64,000 nucleotides of DNA from Clostridiaceae bacterium (GTDB lineage Bacteria; Bacillota; Clostridia; Lachnospirales; Lachnospiraceae): assembly GCA_910575585.1 (NCBI GenBank), contig CAJTGF010000003.1:79027-143026 (forward strand). Direction: 5' to 3'. A program made the translations under genes and the position numbers. The notes below the pieces were generated by a model, which worked only from the letters and a program-made list of their open reading frames with translations, had not been told where the DNA came from and made no database searches. Below, piece after piece: positions 28,394-37,449 of this stretch. Position 1 is the stretch's first letter; every line of letters starts with the position of its first letter.

Positions 28394-28749
28394 AAAGGAT
28401 CAGCGGTGATTTTGCCGTCTGTCAGGTATCCGACTATTCCCAGGTGGATCTTGAGGCGGAATATTGCTTTATCGGAAAAACGGACGAGGAAAAATCCTTA
28501 GTCTGTCTCACAAAGGACGTGCCGGGCAATGCGGTCAAATGCGACAGTCCCTGGAAGGCGTTCAGGATCCAGGGCGTGCTGGATTTTTCCCTTGTAGGAG
28601 TATTGTCCAAGATCTCGGCATTGTTGGCGGACAATGGGATCGGGATCTTCGCGGTCTCCACTTACAATACAGACTATATTTTGACAAAAAAGGAAAACTA
28701 TGAGAGGGCGCTGGAGACGCTGGCGCAGGCAGGATATGGAGTCGGGTGA
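28384..28749 (+). CDS. ACT-domain protein
   Basis: The 121 residues contain a second-half ACT domain of the CASTOR/DUF2000-like type: AFRIQGVLDFSLVGVLSKIS followed by ALLADNGIGIFAVSTYNTDY and ILTKKENYERALETL. Such stand-alone ACT proteins bind small ligands such as amino acids and regulate partners. No enzyme domain is attached. Overlaps the methyltransferase gene before it and the next hypothetical gene after it. Confidence 0.85.
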   Translation: MEIKRISGDFAVCQVSDYSQVDLEAEYCFIGKTDEEKSLVCLTKDVPGNAVKCDSPWKAFRIQGVLDFSLVGVLSKISALLADNGIGIFAVSTYNTDYILTKKENYERALETLAQAGYGVG

Positions 28750-29197
28750 TATAAAGATTAGGCCACCAGAAGATTGGCAGAAACTGTTGGAGAAGCCGTG
28801 CTGGATCATGGATATCCTTCCCGAAAAAGTAGGGCGAGACGCAGAGGGACAATTTTTTGATGTGGAGTGTTTTTTTCTGAACAACGGCAGGCGATTTGGA
28901 CGGAAAGAACGTTTGGAAGGCGTGATTCTGAAATTAATGTGCTATTATCAGACATCCATTCTGTGGGACGGCTGGATTTGCAGGCCGTCGCCGGAAGTCA
29001 TTGATGAGGCTATAGGTAAGATTGTGGACGATGGATCCGGTGTTTTGCATGTGCTGTTTCCCAAAGAGCAGACGCTTCTTGTTTTAGACGGAGACAGTTT
29101 AAATCTGGCGGTTTACAATCCTTCCAAGGAATTTAAAGCCCTTGGGGAGAAGATCGCGTGGTCTGAGGGGCTGTTTTGGAGAAGAGCGGGAATGTGA
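28736..29197 (+). CDS. Hypothetical protein
   Basis: A 153-residue soluble protein starting MESGDIKIRPPEDWQKLLEK. It has GQFFDVECFFLNNGRRFGRK and a C-terminal LLVLDGDSLNLAVYNPSKEF segment. I do not recognise the family. It overlaps the ACT gene by 14 bp and lies 47 bp before a GNAT gene, so it is probably part of the same transcript. Codon usage matches its neighbours, which supports it as a real gene. The start is uncertain; an upstream in-frame ATG at 28700 lies within the ACT gene. Confidence 0.65.
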   Translation: MESGDIKIRPPEDWQKLLEKPCWIMDILPEKVGRDAEGQFFDVECFFLNNGRRFGRKERLEGVILKLMCYYQTSILWDGWICRPSPEVIDEAIGKIVDDGSGVLHVLFPKEQTLLVLDGDSLNLAVYNPSKEFKALGEKIAWSEGLFWRRAGM

Positions 29198-29244
29198 ATC
29201 TTTAAGACCAATGCAGCGTGATAAAATGGAAAGGAAGTGGGAAG

Positions 29245-29796
29245 ATGAGGCTGGAGCCTGTAAAGGTCAGGGATAAACAGGGACGGGAAATGATCCTTAA
29301 AAGCGCGGAGGCGGCCGATGGGGAAGCCCTGATTCGATTCATGAAGATTACGGCCGGGGAGACTCCTTTTCTCATAAGAGAACCAGGTGAGTTTCATCTG
29401 ACGTTAGAGGAAGAGCAGGACTTTGTCAGATCCTGCGAGGATAACCCAAGGGCTTTGCTGCTCCTTGGGATCATAGACGGGCAGCATGTTGGCAGCTGTT
29501 CTGTCATGGGCCTTGGGCCTTTCAGGAGATATGGTCATCGCTGTCAGGTGGCCATCGCCCTGTATCGAAAGTATTGGGGAGCCGGGATCGGGGAGCTGAT
29601 GATGGAAAAAGTTCTCTCAGCGGCCAGGGACATGGGATATGAGCAGGCGGAGCTGGAAGTGATCAGCAGCAATACAGGAGCTTTGGCCCTATACCGTAAA
29701 TTGGGGTTCAAAGAATACGGAACGTTTCCCCGCAACATGAAATACGGGGACGGGCAGTATGGGGATGCCTGCTGGATGATGAAACAGCTTTCATGA
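29245..29796 (+). CDS. GNAT family N-acetyltransferase
   Basis: The 183 residues have a complete GNAT domain: SAEAADGEALIRFMKITAGE at the N-terminus, motif A in VAIALYRKYWGAGIGELMME (acetyl-CoA loop Y-W-G-x-G-I-G), and ELEVISSNTGALALYRKLGF-KEYGTFPR at the C-terminus. The last motif is typical of RimJ/RimL- and ribosomal-type members. Start ATG 29245 has GGAAGTGGGAAG upstream. A TfoX-N gene follows after 27 bp. Confidence 0.9.
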   Translation: MRLEPVKVRDKQGREMILKSAEAADGEALIRFMKITAGETPFLIREPGEFHLTLEEEQDFVRSCEDNPRALLLLGIIDGQHVGSCSVMGLGPFRRYGHRCQVAIALYRKYWGAGIGELMMEKVLSAARDMGYEQAELEVISSNTGALALYRKLGFKEYGTFPRNMKYGDGQYGDACWMMKQLS

Positions 29797-29823
29797 TCGA
29801 GTGAAAGCAGAAAGGGGCTTACA

Positions 29824-30153
29824 ATGGCGGACAAAAAACTTGCGGCCTATGTCATGGAGCAGCTGTCAGGTCTGGGAGAAGTCCGGTCCATATCCATGAT
29901 GGGGGGATATCTCTTCTATTATAAAGAGCGTATCTTCGGCGGGATATATGAAAACGGATTTCTGGTAAAGGATACAAAAGCAGCGAGAAACTATATGCCG
30001 GACAGCACACCGGAGCCGCCCTATGAGGGGGCTAAAAAGATGCTTCCGGTGACCATTTTGGAGGATGGGGAGAAACTTCGCGGCATGGTGTCGGAGATGT
30101 ACGGGGAACTGCCGGAACGAAAAGGGAAAACCGGCGGCAAAGGAGCCACCTAA
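29824..30153 (+). CDS. TfoX N-terminal domain protein
   Basis: The 109-residue protein matches the TfoX/Sxy N-terminal domain: VMEQLSGLGEVRSISMMGGY followed by LFYYKERIFGGIYENGFLVK and DSTPEPPYEGAKKML. In Proteobacteria TfoX is a competence regulator, but stand-alone TfoX-N proteins in Firmicutes have no assigned role. The C-terminal tail is basic and low-complexity (GKTGGKGAT). It lies 57 bp before the RNA-repair gene. Confidence 0.88.
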   Translation: MADKKLAAYVMEQLSGLGEVRSISMMGGYLFYYKERIFGGIYENGFLVKDTKAARNYMPDSTPEPPYEGAKKMLPVTILEDGEKLRGMVSEMYGELPERKGKTGGKGAT

Positions 30154-30210
30154 GGGAAAACACACGGCATCCGGTTGTGAAGGCATAGTATAGGAAAGAG
30201 AGAGAAGATT

Positions 30211-32400
30211 ATGAGAGTGCTGCTTTTGATGAGAGGGTGCGCCGGCTGCGGGAAGACCACTTGGATCGCCCAACATGGCTTAAAGCCGTATACGCTGTGC
30301 GCGGACGATATCCGGCTCTTGTGCCAGAGCCCCGTTCTCAAGGCGGACGGGACGGAGTGTATCAGCCAGGCCAACGATCAGGTAGTGTGGAAAATGCTGT
30401 TTAAGCTGCTTGAAGTGCGGATGGAAAAAGGCGAGTTTACGGTTATCGATGCCACCAATTCCAGAAGCTCGGAGATCAACAAGTATAAAAATCTGTGCAA
30501 AACGTACCGTTACCGCATTTTCTGTGTGGATTTTACGGACATTCCCGTTGAGGAAGTAAAGAAGAGAAATGCCGGGAGGGAGCCTTTAAGGCGGGTCCCT
30601 GACAGTGCCATTGACAAGATGTATTCCAGATTCAGGACCCAGAAGATCCCCTCCGGCGTCACGGTCATCAGGCCCGATGAACTGGACCAGGTCTGGCTTA
30701 AGCTTAGGGATCTGTCGGAGTACAAAAAGATCCACCACATCGGGGATATCCACGGGTGCCATACGGTTTTGCAGGAGTATTTAAAGGAACATGGAGGCAT
30801 AAAGGACGACGAATTTTACATCTTTTTGGGGGATTACATAGACAGAGGGATCGAAAACGCGGAGGTGGTAACTTTTCTCATTTCCATAAAAGACAAAAAG
30901 AACGTGCTGCTGCTGGAGGGAAATCACGACCGCTGGCTGTGGTTTTACGGCAATGACCAGGCCGGCCGTTCCAGGGAATTTGAGCTGGTCACAAAACCCG
31001 CCCTGGACCAGGGGAAGGTGAGCAAAAAGGATATCAGGCAGCTGTATCGGAAGATGGGACAGTGCGCCTATTACCGGTATGGGGATCAGATCTTTCTTGT
31101 GACCCACGGGGGCTTAAGCCGGATACCGGATAATCTGACTTTGACAGCCACGGATCAGATGATCCACGGCAGCGGGGATTACAACGAGTTTGAGAAGGCG
31201 GCCCGCACATTTTCCAGTGTTATGCCGGATCATGTTTACCAGATCCACGGCCACAGGAACACAAAGCAGGTCCCGGCAGATGCTGGTGGCCGGGTGTTCA
31301 ACCTGGAGGGACAGGTGGAGTACGGAGGCACTTTGCGGTGCGTCCAGGTGGACAGGGATGGCATCCATGTGGAAGAGATCCAAAACCAGGTGTTTAAAAG
31401 GCTGCAGGCCCCAAAAGGGCAGGGAGTGGGACTTTGCGTGGAGGAGGCCGTCAAGGCTCTGCGGCAGAACCGGTATGTGCAGGAGAAGCGGTTTAACAAT
31501 ATCTCCTCGTTTAATTTTACAAAGGACGCGTTTTATGAGAAGGTATGGGACGGGCAGACCATGAGGGCCAGAGGTTTGTACCTGGATACGGTGAAGAATA
31601 CGGTGACGGCCAGAGCTTATGAGAAGTTTTTTAATATCAATGAGCGGCCGGAGACCAGATTTGAGATGCTCAAATATCAGCTTCAATTCCCGGTGACGGC
31701 ATTTGTGAAGGAGAACGGATTTCTGGGGATCGTAAGTTATGACGAGTATGAGGACGATCTGTTTATCGCCACCAAGTCCACCACAGGAGGGCCTTTTGCC
31801 CAGTGGCTGGAAGAGATGATGAAGGATACCATCTCCCGTGAAAATCTGGGGAAGATGAAGGAATTTGTCAGGGACCAGAAAGTTACTTTTGTGTTCGAGT
31901 GCGTTGACATGGAACACGACCCCCATATCATCGAGTATCCAAAGAGCCGTCTTATTCTGCTGGATATTGTGTACAATCAGCTGGAATTTGCCAAGTATGA
32001 GTATGAGGACATGGTCCGTGTGGCCCACAGCCTGGGGCTTGAACACAAGGAAAGGGCCTGTGAGATCGGATGCTGGCAGGATTTCTTTGACTGGTATCAG
32101 GAGGTGACCCAGGAAGATTATGAGTATGAGGGCCGCAGGATCGAGGGGTTCGTCATTGAGGATAAGGACGGGTATATGACCAAGTTAAAGCTGGCGTATT
32201 ATAATTTCTGGAAGTTTATGCGCGGCGTGGCCGGGGAAGTGATTCAAAAGGGGTATATAAGGAAGACAGGGGCCCTTACTACGCCGGAGGCCAATGAATT
32301 TTATGGGTGGCTGAAAACGCTTCGCGATCGGGAGGATGGCGGGACGTTTCCTAAGGATATCTGTTCTTTGAGGCGGATGTTTTATGAGAGTGGGCGGTGA
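30211..32400 (+). CDS. Putative three-domain RNA-repair enzyme: kinase, phosphatase, RNA ligase
   Basis: The 729-residue protein has three catalytic modules. Residues 1-165: a P-loop polynucleotide kinase, with MRGCAGCGKTTW and FTVIDATNSRSS. Residues 170-395: a calcineurin-type phosphoesterase, with IGDIHGC, LGDYIDRG, EGNHDRW and THGG. Residues 410-729: a nucleotidyltransferase of T4 Rnl1-like type, with motif I as FVKENGFLGIVS (candidate lysine nucleophile), motif III-like TFVFECVDMEHDPHIIEY, motif IV EGFVIED and motif V KLKLAYYNFW. The set would heal and seal cleaved RNA ends. It resembles the bacterial Pnkp concept, but the ligase looks complete and Rnl1-like, unlike the Hen1-dependent ligase of classic Pnkp. 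Single gene, no Hen1 nearby. Confidence 0.82.
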   Translation: MRVLLLMRGCAGCGKTTWIAQHGLKPYTLCADDIRLLCQSPVLKADGTECISQANDQVVWKMLFKLLEVRMEKGEFTVIDATNSRSSEINKYKNLCKTYRYRIFCVDFTDIPVEEVKKRNAGREPLRRVPDSAIDKMYSRFRTQKIPSGVTVIRPDELDQVWLKLRDLSEYKKIHHIGDIHGCHTVLQEYLKEHGGIKDDEFYIFLGDYIDRGIENAEVVTFLISIKDKKNVLLLEGNHDRWLWFYGNDQAGRSREFELVTKPALDQGKVSKKDIRQLYRKMGQCAYYRYGDQIFLVTHGGLSRIPDNLTLTATDQMIHGSGDYNEFEKAARTFSSVMPDHVYQIHGHRNTKQVPADAGGRVFNLEGQVEYGGTLRCVQVDRDGIHVEEIQNQVFKRLQAPKGQGVGLCVEEAVKALRQNRYVQEKRFNNISSFNFTKDAFYEKVWDGQTMRARGLYLDTVKNTVTARAYEKFFNINERPETRFEMLKYQLQFPVTAFVKENGFLGIVSYDEYEDDLFIATKSTTGGPFAQWLEEMMKDTISRENLGKMKEFVRDQKVTFVFECVDMEHDPHIIEYPKSRLILLDIVYNQLEFAKYEYEDMVRVAHSLGLEHKERACEIGCWQDFFDWYQEVTQEDYEYEGRRIEGFVIEDKDGYMTKLKLAYYNFWKFMRGVAGEVIQKGYIRKTGALTTPEANEFYGWLKTLRDREDGGTFPKDICSLRRMFYESGR

Positions 32401-32592
32401 TTGAGGAGAGGACGGCAGCGTATTTTCCGATATGCTGGAACTGAATAAGGAGTAAGTGAATAATAGTTTGGGGCTACCTAACTGCGCAGCCTGCTGTCAA
32501 CGGAACGTTTTAAGACAAAACGCGGCAGAAGAAGAAGGAAGCCATACCGGCTTGGCAAGATATGAAAATATTACTACCAGGAGGAAGCAGCA

Positions 32593-33381
32593 ATGATCAT
32601 GATGAATGATATCTGCAAATCGTACCATGTTGCAAAGAGAAACGCAGGTTTTAAGGAAGCCTGCCGCGCCCTGTTTTGCAGGGAATATGAGACCATCAAG
32701 GCTCTGGACCGGGTAAGTTTTACCATAGCGGACGGAGAGATGGTGGGATATATCGGTCCCAACGGAGCGGGCAAAAGCTCTACGATCAAAATTCTAAGCG
32801 GGATTCTTACTCCTGATGGCGGAGCGTGCCTTGTAAACGGCAGGACTCCCTGGAAGGAAAGAGTGGACCATGTAAGGGATATCGGGGTTGTGTTCGGGCA
32901 GAGGACACAGCTGTGGTGGGATGTCCCGGTCATTGATTCTTATGATCTGTTAAAAGACATCTATTCGATTTCAAAAGAAACTTACAAGCACAATTTAGAG
33001 GAGCTGACAGAGCTTTTGGATCTGAAGGAACTGTTAAAGACTCCTGCCAGACAGCTTTCCCTGGGGCAGCGGATGCGGTGCGAGATCGGGGCATCCCTGC
33101 TGCACGGGCCGAAGCTTCTGTTTTTGGACGAGCCTACCATCGGCTTGGACGCGGTGTCAAAGCTGGCAGTCCGGGAATTTATCTTAAGGCAGAATGAAGA
33201 ACACGGCACCACGGTGATCTTGACGACCCATGACATGCAGGATATTGAGGCGCTGACCAGACGGATCATTTTGATCGGAAAGGGCAGGGTGCTGATGGAC
33301 GGGAGCCTGGAGGATATCCGCCGCGGCGGGGGGAACATTGACCAGACGGTAGCGCGGTTGTACCGGGATTACGACATATAG
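32593..33381 (+). CDS. ABC-2 type transporter, ATP-binding protein
   Basis: The 262-residue ATPase has Walker A GPNGAGKSST, the signature LSLGQRMRCE, Walker B KLLFLDEPTIGLD and the H-loop TTHDMQD. The signature with LGQ rather than SGGQ and the N-terminal CRALFCREYETIKALDRVSF match the clan that pairs with DUF990-type permeases. Two permease genes follow (12 and 13 bp apart), making an exporter of two different membrane subunits plus a homodimeric ATPase. The cargo is unknown. AGGAGGAAGCAGCA precedes the ATG. Confidence 0.93.
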   Translation: MIMMNDICKSYHVAKRNAGFKEACRALFCREYETIKALDRVSFTIADGEMVGYIGPNGAGKSSTIKILSGILTPDGGACLVNGRTPWKERVDHVRDIGVVFGQRTQLWWDVPVIDSYDLLKDIYSISKETYKHNLEELTELLDLKELLKTPARQLSLGQRMRCEIGASLLHGPKLLFLDEPTIGLDAVSKLAVREFILRQNEEHGTTVILTTHDMQDIEALTRRIILIGKGRVLMDGSLEDIRRGGGNIDQTVARLYRDYDI

Positions 33382-33392
33382 GAGGCGGAAAG

Positions 33393-34196
33393 ATGAAAAA
33401 ATATACTTCTTTTTTCCGGCTTCGGTTTGCCATGGGGCTTTCTTACCGGGCGGCTGCCTGGGCGGCGGTAAGCACGCAGTTTGCGTGGGGAGTCATGGAG
33501 ATCGCCATGTTTCAAGCTTTTTATCAGGCGGAGCCGGAACGGTTTCCCATGACTTTGGAGGCGGCTGTCAGCTATGTGTGGCTGCAGCAGGCGTTTTTGG
33601 CTCTTTTTGCGGCGTGGATGCTGGAGGCAGAGGTTTTTGAATCCATTAAGGACGGAAATATCGCTTATGAGATGTGCCGTCCCATGAAGATCTATCCCAT
33701 GCTCTTTGTCAGGGCTTTGGCCATGCGCGTGTCCAGGGCAGCTTTGCGGTTCGGGCCGGTGCTTTTGGTGGCATCCCTGCTGCCGGGGGCTTACGGGCTT
33801 AGGGCTCCCCAGGGGATAGACAGGTTCTGCTTATTTCTCGGGGCCATGATCCTTGGGGTGTTAGTGACGGTGGCTTTTGGCACGTTGGTTTACGGGATCA
33901 CTTTTTTTACCATTTCCCCTGAGGGGCTGCGGCTGCTGGTGACCTCGGCCATGGATTTTTTTAACGGGGCCATCATACCGCTGCCGTTTTTTCCCGATGA
34001 GATGAGAAAGGTTATGGAGGTCCTGCCTTTTGCGGCCATGCAGAATGTGCCTCTTCGCGTCTACAGCGGGGACCTGGCAGGCGCCGCGGCTGCGCGGGCT
34101 GTGATCTTGCAGCTTGTGTGGCTGGCAGTATTGGTGGCTGCTGGGAGGATCGTCATGGCCAGGGCGGAGAGAAAGCTTACGGTGCAGGGCGGATGA
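33393..34196 (+). CDS. ABC-2 transporter permease, subunit 1
   Basis: The 267-residue protein has about six hydrophobic segments and the DUF990/ABC-2 family pattern: a short cytoplasmic start (MKKYTSFFRLRFAMGLSYRA), then EVFESIKDGNIAYEMCRPMK in the first loop, and a C-terminal FLLPFAAMQNVP-like stretch. It follows the ATPase gene after 12 bp with GGAGG before its ATG and leads into a second permease. The two permeases are homologous but not identical, as in heterodimeric ABC-2 exporters. Confidence 0.88.
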   Translation: MKKYTSFFRLRFAMGLSYRAAAWAAVSTQFAWGVMEIAMFQAFYQAEPERFPMTLEAAVSYVWLQQAFLALFAAWMLEAEVFESIKDGNIAYEMCRPMKIYPMLFVRALAMRVSRAALRFGPVLLVASLLPGAYGLRAPQGIDRFCLFLGAMILGVLVTVAFGTLVYGITFFTISPEGLRLLVTSAMDFFNGAIIPLPFFPDEMRKVMEVLPFAAMQNVPLRVYSGDLAGAAAARAVILQLVWLAVLVAAGRIVMARAERKLTVQGG

Positions 34197-34209
34197 GGGA
34201 GGAGGCAGG

Positions 34210-34998
34210 ATGAGAGACGGGATTTTTCTGTACGGCCATTACGTGTCTGTGCAGATAAAGAGCATGATGCAGTACAAGAAGTCGTTTATGCTGGCAGTTA
34301 TGGGACAGTTTCTTACATCTTTTAATACATTTCTGGGAATGTTTTTTATGTTTCAGCGGTTTTCGGCAGTGGGAGGATTTACCTACAGCCAGGTGGTGCT
34401 GTGTTTTGGCATCTTTCTCATGGCATTTACTTTGGCGGAGTGCGTTGCCAGAGGGTTTGACACGTTTTCGTCCATAGTAAGAAAAGGAGAATTTGACCGG
34501 GTTATGGTAAGGCCCCGGGGGCTTGTGCTCCAGGTGCTGGGCAGCAGGTTTGAGCTAAGCCGCATCGGCAGGATGCTGCAGGCCGTGGTGATGTTTATCT
34601 ATGGAATGAGGACCAGCGGGATCTGCTGGGATATGCCCAGGGTGATGACGGTGGTGTTTATGGTGGCAGGCGGCGCGGTTCTGTTTTTCGGGATTTTTCT
34701 GGCAGGGGCGGCTCTGTGCTTTTTTACCCTGGAAAGCCTGGAGATCGTGAATATCTTCACCTACGGGGCCAGGGAGTTCGGCACGTACCCGGTGGGGGTG
34801 TACGGGAAACATATCTTGCGGTTTTGCACCTTTGTTGTGCCTTACGGGCTGGTGCAGTATTATCCCCTTTTGTTTTTGCTTGGAAAGCGGGAGGAGGTCT
34901 GGCGGATGTTCGCCCCGCTGTTGGCGGCGGTGTTTGTGGTCCCCTGCTATGGACTGTGGCGGGTCGGGGTCAGAAGGTATCAGTCGGCCGGGTCGTGA
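34210..34998 (+). CDS. ABC-2 transporter permease, subunit 2
   Basis: The 262-residue protein starts MRDGIFLYGHYVSVQIKSMM and has six hydrophobic segments. The loop segment SSIVRKGEFDRVMVRPRGLV matches the same loop in subunit 1 (DGNIAYEMCRPM), the R-P box of this family. It starts at ATG 34210 behind GGAGGCAGG, 13 bp after subunit 1. A hairpin terminator follows at 35013, so it closes the operon. Confidence 0.9.
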   Translation: MRDGIFLYGHYVSVQIKSMMQYKKSFMLAVMGQFLTSFNTFLGMFFMFQRFSAVGGFTYSQVVLCFGIFLMAFTLAECVARGFDTFSSIVRKGEFDRVMVRPRGLVLQVLGSRFELSRIGRMLQAVVMFIYGMRTSGICWDMPRVMTVVFMVAGGAVLFFGIFLAGAALCFFTLESLEIVNIFTYGAREFGTYPVGVYGKHILRFCTFVVPYGLVQYYPLLFLLGKREEVWRMFAPLLAAVFVVPCYGLWRVGVRRYQSAGS

Positions 34999-35012
34999 AT
35001 GATCCCTTTCCC

Positions 35013-35048
35013 GTAACCGTTCAGATAACCCTTGAACGGTTACTCTTT
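35013..35048 (+). terminator. Rho-independent terminator after the ABC operon
   Basis: A perfect 10-bp stem, GTAACCGTTC (35013-35022) with GAACGGTTAC (35034-35043), is followed by TCTTT. It closes the ABC transporter genes. Confidence 0.75.
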
Positions 35049-35172
35049 AACAGAAGTACCGCCGGGGATGTGATAAAAAGTGCATGACAAACCCTGCTGA
35101 TGTGATTATAATAGAAGCATTGCAACGGATGATGGAAACGCATTTTTTAAACTGGAAAGAAGGATCACGGAT

Positions 35173-36174
35173 ATGGATCATCAAAACTGGAATCAAAGTC
35201 AAGATCAGGGCAGACCAGGGCCCGGCAGTTGGGGGCCTGCATATGAAAAGCAGGTGATGAAGGAGACAAGGCGGTGTTTTTCCCGGACAGGGTTTGTGTT
35301 TTTGGCGTTTTTGGCCGTATCCTATGTGTCGCAGACGGCGGTTATGACGGTCATGGCCGCAACAGGGCTGTCAGACCGGCTGGGCTATGATCTATCCATG
35401 CTCATGACCATATTCAGCATGTATCCTGTGGCCGTGCCCTTGACGGCTCTGCTCATGCGATGGGTGCCCGGCAGAGGGGAAGTGGGCCGGGAACGATGGG
35501 GATTTGGAAAGCTGTGCGGATTTTTTGTGGTGTGTATGGGGGTTTTGTATGTGGGAAACCTGATCGGCACCATTCTCATGGTAGTAGTAGGCGGGATAAA
35601 GGGAGAGTTTATTGTCAATGACATGCAGGAGCTTATTATGTCCATGAAGCCCTGGACCACCATGGTGTCGGCGGTAATTGTGGCGCCCATTATGGAGGAG
35701 CTTGTTTTCCGCAAATTCCTTCTGGACAGGATCGCGGGCTTTGGCCACTGGACGGCCATGGCGGTGTCCGGGCTGGTGTTTGGCATTGTCCACGGGAACT
35801 TTTATCAGTTTTTCTACGCCTTCGGGCTGGGGATGATCTTTGCCTACATTTACCTTCACACAGGAAAGATCACCTACACCATCGGCTTTCACATGCTGAT
35901 CAATTTCTGGGGCAGCATGCTGCCGCTGGGACTTTTAAAGATCATGGAGACCCATCTTGTCCTGGGCAGTGTGCTGACCATAGGCAATATGATGGTCATG
36001 ATCGGCTTTGTGATCTGCGGGGTGGTCTTGCTGATCGTCTGCTGGAAGGATCTGTATTTTCTCCCGGCAAGGGATGAATTGTCCGCAGGAAAACGGGCGG
36101 CGGCAGTCTGGTGCAATGTGGGGATGATCCTGTTTATGATCTGCGGGATGATTCTGTTTGCCGGTTCGCTTTGA
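35173..36174 (+). CDS. CPBP family intramembrane metalloprotease
   Basis: The 333-residue protein has about eight membrane segments. The CPBP (CAAX protease / bacteriocin-processing) motifs are present: motif 1 MEELVFRKFLLDRI (E-E-x-x-x-R), motif 2 FGIVHGNFYQFFYAFGLG (F-x-x-x-H), and motif 3 GFHMLINFWGS (H-x-x-x-N). The family includes Rce1-like proteases and self-immunity factors. The N-terminal 40 residues are polar (HQNWNQSQDQGRPGPGS). The downstream XpaC start is 28 bp away, so they may share a transcript. Confidence 0.92.
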   Translation: MDHQNWNQSQDQGRPGPGSWGPAYEKQVMKETRRCFSRTGFVFLAFLAVSYVSQTAVMTVMAATGLSDRLGYDLSMLMTIFSMYPVAVPLTALLMRWVPGRGEVGRERWGFGKLCGFFVVCMGVLYVGNLIGTILMVVVGGIKGEFIVNDMQELIMSMKPWTTMVSAVIVAPIMEELVFRKFLLDRIAGFGHWTAMAVSGLVFGIVHGNFYQFFYAFGLGMIFAYIYLHTGKITYTIGFHMLINFWGSMLPLGLLKIMETHLVLGSVLTIGNMMVMIGFVICGVVLLIVCWKDLYFLPARDELSAGKRAAAVWCNVGMILFMICGMILFAGSL

Positions 36175-36202
36175 ACCGTTTCTTTGGGAGGTCTGCAAAA
36201 GG

Positions 36203-37396
36203 ATGGAAAATGAACATAAACAGGACATGGAGGACATTGCGGGCCGTTTTCATAGCGTGTTCTCCGAGATGATGGAGTCTCTGGAGCTGGACAGGCTCAA
36301 TGAGACCGTGAAAAATACCATAGGCTCGGCTCTGGACGAGGCCAGGGAGCAGATGGAGCGGCAGCGGGAACGGATAGAGAACGCAAAATGGAGGAGGCAG
36401 ACCGGTTTTCGCGCAGAGAACGGGGAGGCGGCAGTGAGAAAGCCGCTGGAGATCCGGGTCAACTGGAAGGGAAAGGTGTCAGGCATCCTTTTTACCGTGT
36501 TCGGCAGTATCGGAGTAGGGATCTTTGGGCTTACGGCCCTGGTGCCTCTGGCTGTGGTGGCTACTTCCCCGGAGAATCTTATGGGCTGGTGGACCCTGGG
36601 ATTCTGCGGCGTTATTACCGCCGGTTTTGGAGGGATGCTGGCCAAAGGCATCAGCCAGAACAGACGGATAAGCCGTTTGAAGCAGTACGTTAAGGAACTA
36701 AAGAGAAGGGACCGGCCTTACTGTGAGATTGAGGAACTGGGCAGACTTTGCGCCAAGCGGCCGGGATTCATAAAAAAGGATCTGCGCCGGATACTGCGTC
36801 TGGGGATGATGCCGGATGCCAGGATGGACGACAAGGGGCAGTGGCTGATGCTGGATCAGGAGACATACCGCCAGTACCAGCTGTCCCAAAAGGCTCTGGA
36901 GCAGCAAAAAGGCGAGACGGTCCGGGAAAGCAAACAGAAAACCGATGGCAGCCGGAAAGCGGCAACTCCTGTGGAAGAAGCCATCCGCCAGGGGAAGGAG
37001 TACATGGCCGCTTTGGACCGGATGCGGGACTCCTTAGGGGAGGAGGACGTAAGAGAGAAGCTGGCGCGGCTGGACGCCGTGCTGGAAAGTCTGTTTGAGA
37101 CCTTACAAAAGCATCCGGAACAGCTTTCGGAGCTGGAGCGGTTTATGGATTACTATCTGCCCACCACCATGAAGCTGGTGACCACTTATCACGAGTTTAC
37201 TCTGGTGGAATTTCCGGGGGAGAACATCAGGGAAGCCAAGAAGGAGATCCGGCAGACTCTGGATACCATCAACGGGGCATTTGAAAAGCTTTTGGATGAT
37301 ATGTACCAGGATACGGCGTTTGACGTGATGACCGACGCGTCTGTGCTCCAGAGCATGCTGGCCCGCGAGGGGATGACGGACGGCGATTTTCAATGA
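36203..37396 (+). CDS. XpaC-like protein (5-bromo-4-chloroindolyl phosphate hydrolysis family)
   Basis: The 397-residue protein has a coiled-coil-like N-terminus rich in Glu/Arg, a two-helix membrane hairpin at about residues 95-140 (FTVFGSIGVGIFGLTALVPL), and a C-terminal helical domain of the XpaC family (MDYYLPTTMKLVTTYHEFTL). XpaC genes are nearly always next to telA, as here. The pair is linked to the cell envelope and to tellurite or lantibiotic tolerance; the mechanism is not known. I use ATG 36203, with GGGAGG upstream. Confidence 0.85.
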   Translation: MENEHKQDMEDIAGRFHSVFSEMMESLELDRLNETVKNTIGSALDEAREQMERQRERIENAKWRRQTGFRAENGEAAVRKPLEIRVNWKGKVSGILFTVFGSIGVGIFGLTALVPLAVVATSPENLMGWWTLGFCGVITAGFGGMLAKGISQNRRISRLKQYVKELKRRDRPYCEIEELGRLCAKRPGFIKKDLRRILRLGMMPDARMDDKGQWLMLDQETYRQYQLSQKALEQQKGETVRESKQKTDGSRKAATPVEEAIRQGKEYMAALDRMRDSLGEEDVREKLARLDAVLESLFETLQKHPEQLSELERFMDYYLPTTMKLVTTYHEFTLVEFPGENIREAKKEIRQTLDTINGAFEKLLDDMYQDTAFDVMTDASVLQSMLAREGMTDGDFQ

Positions 37397-37449
37397 GGAA
37401 AGGGCAAAGGCGTATTTGATATCTGAACAATTCAGGGAAAGGAACGATT

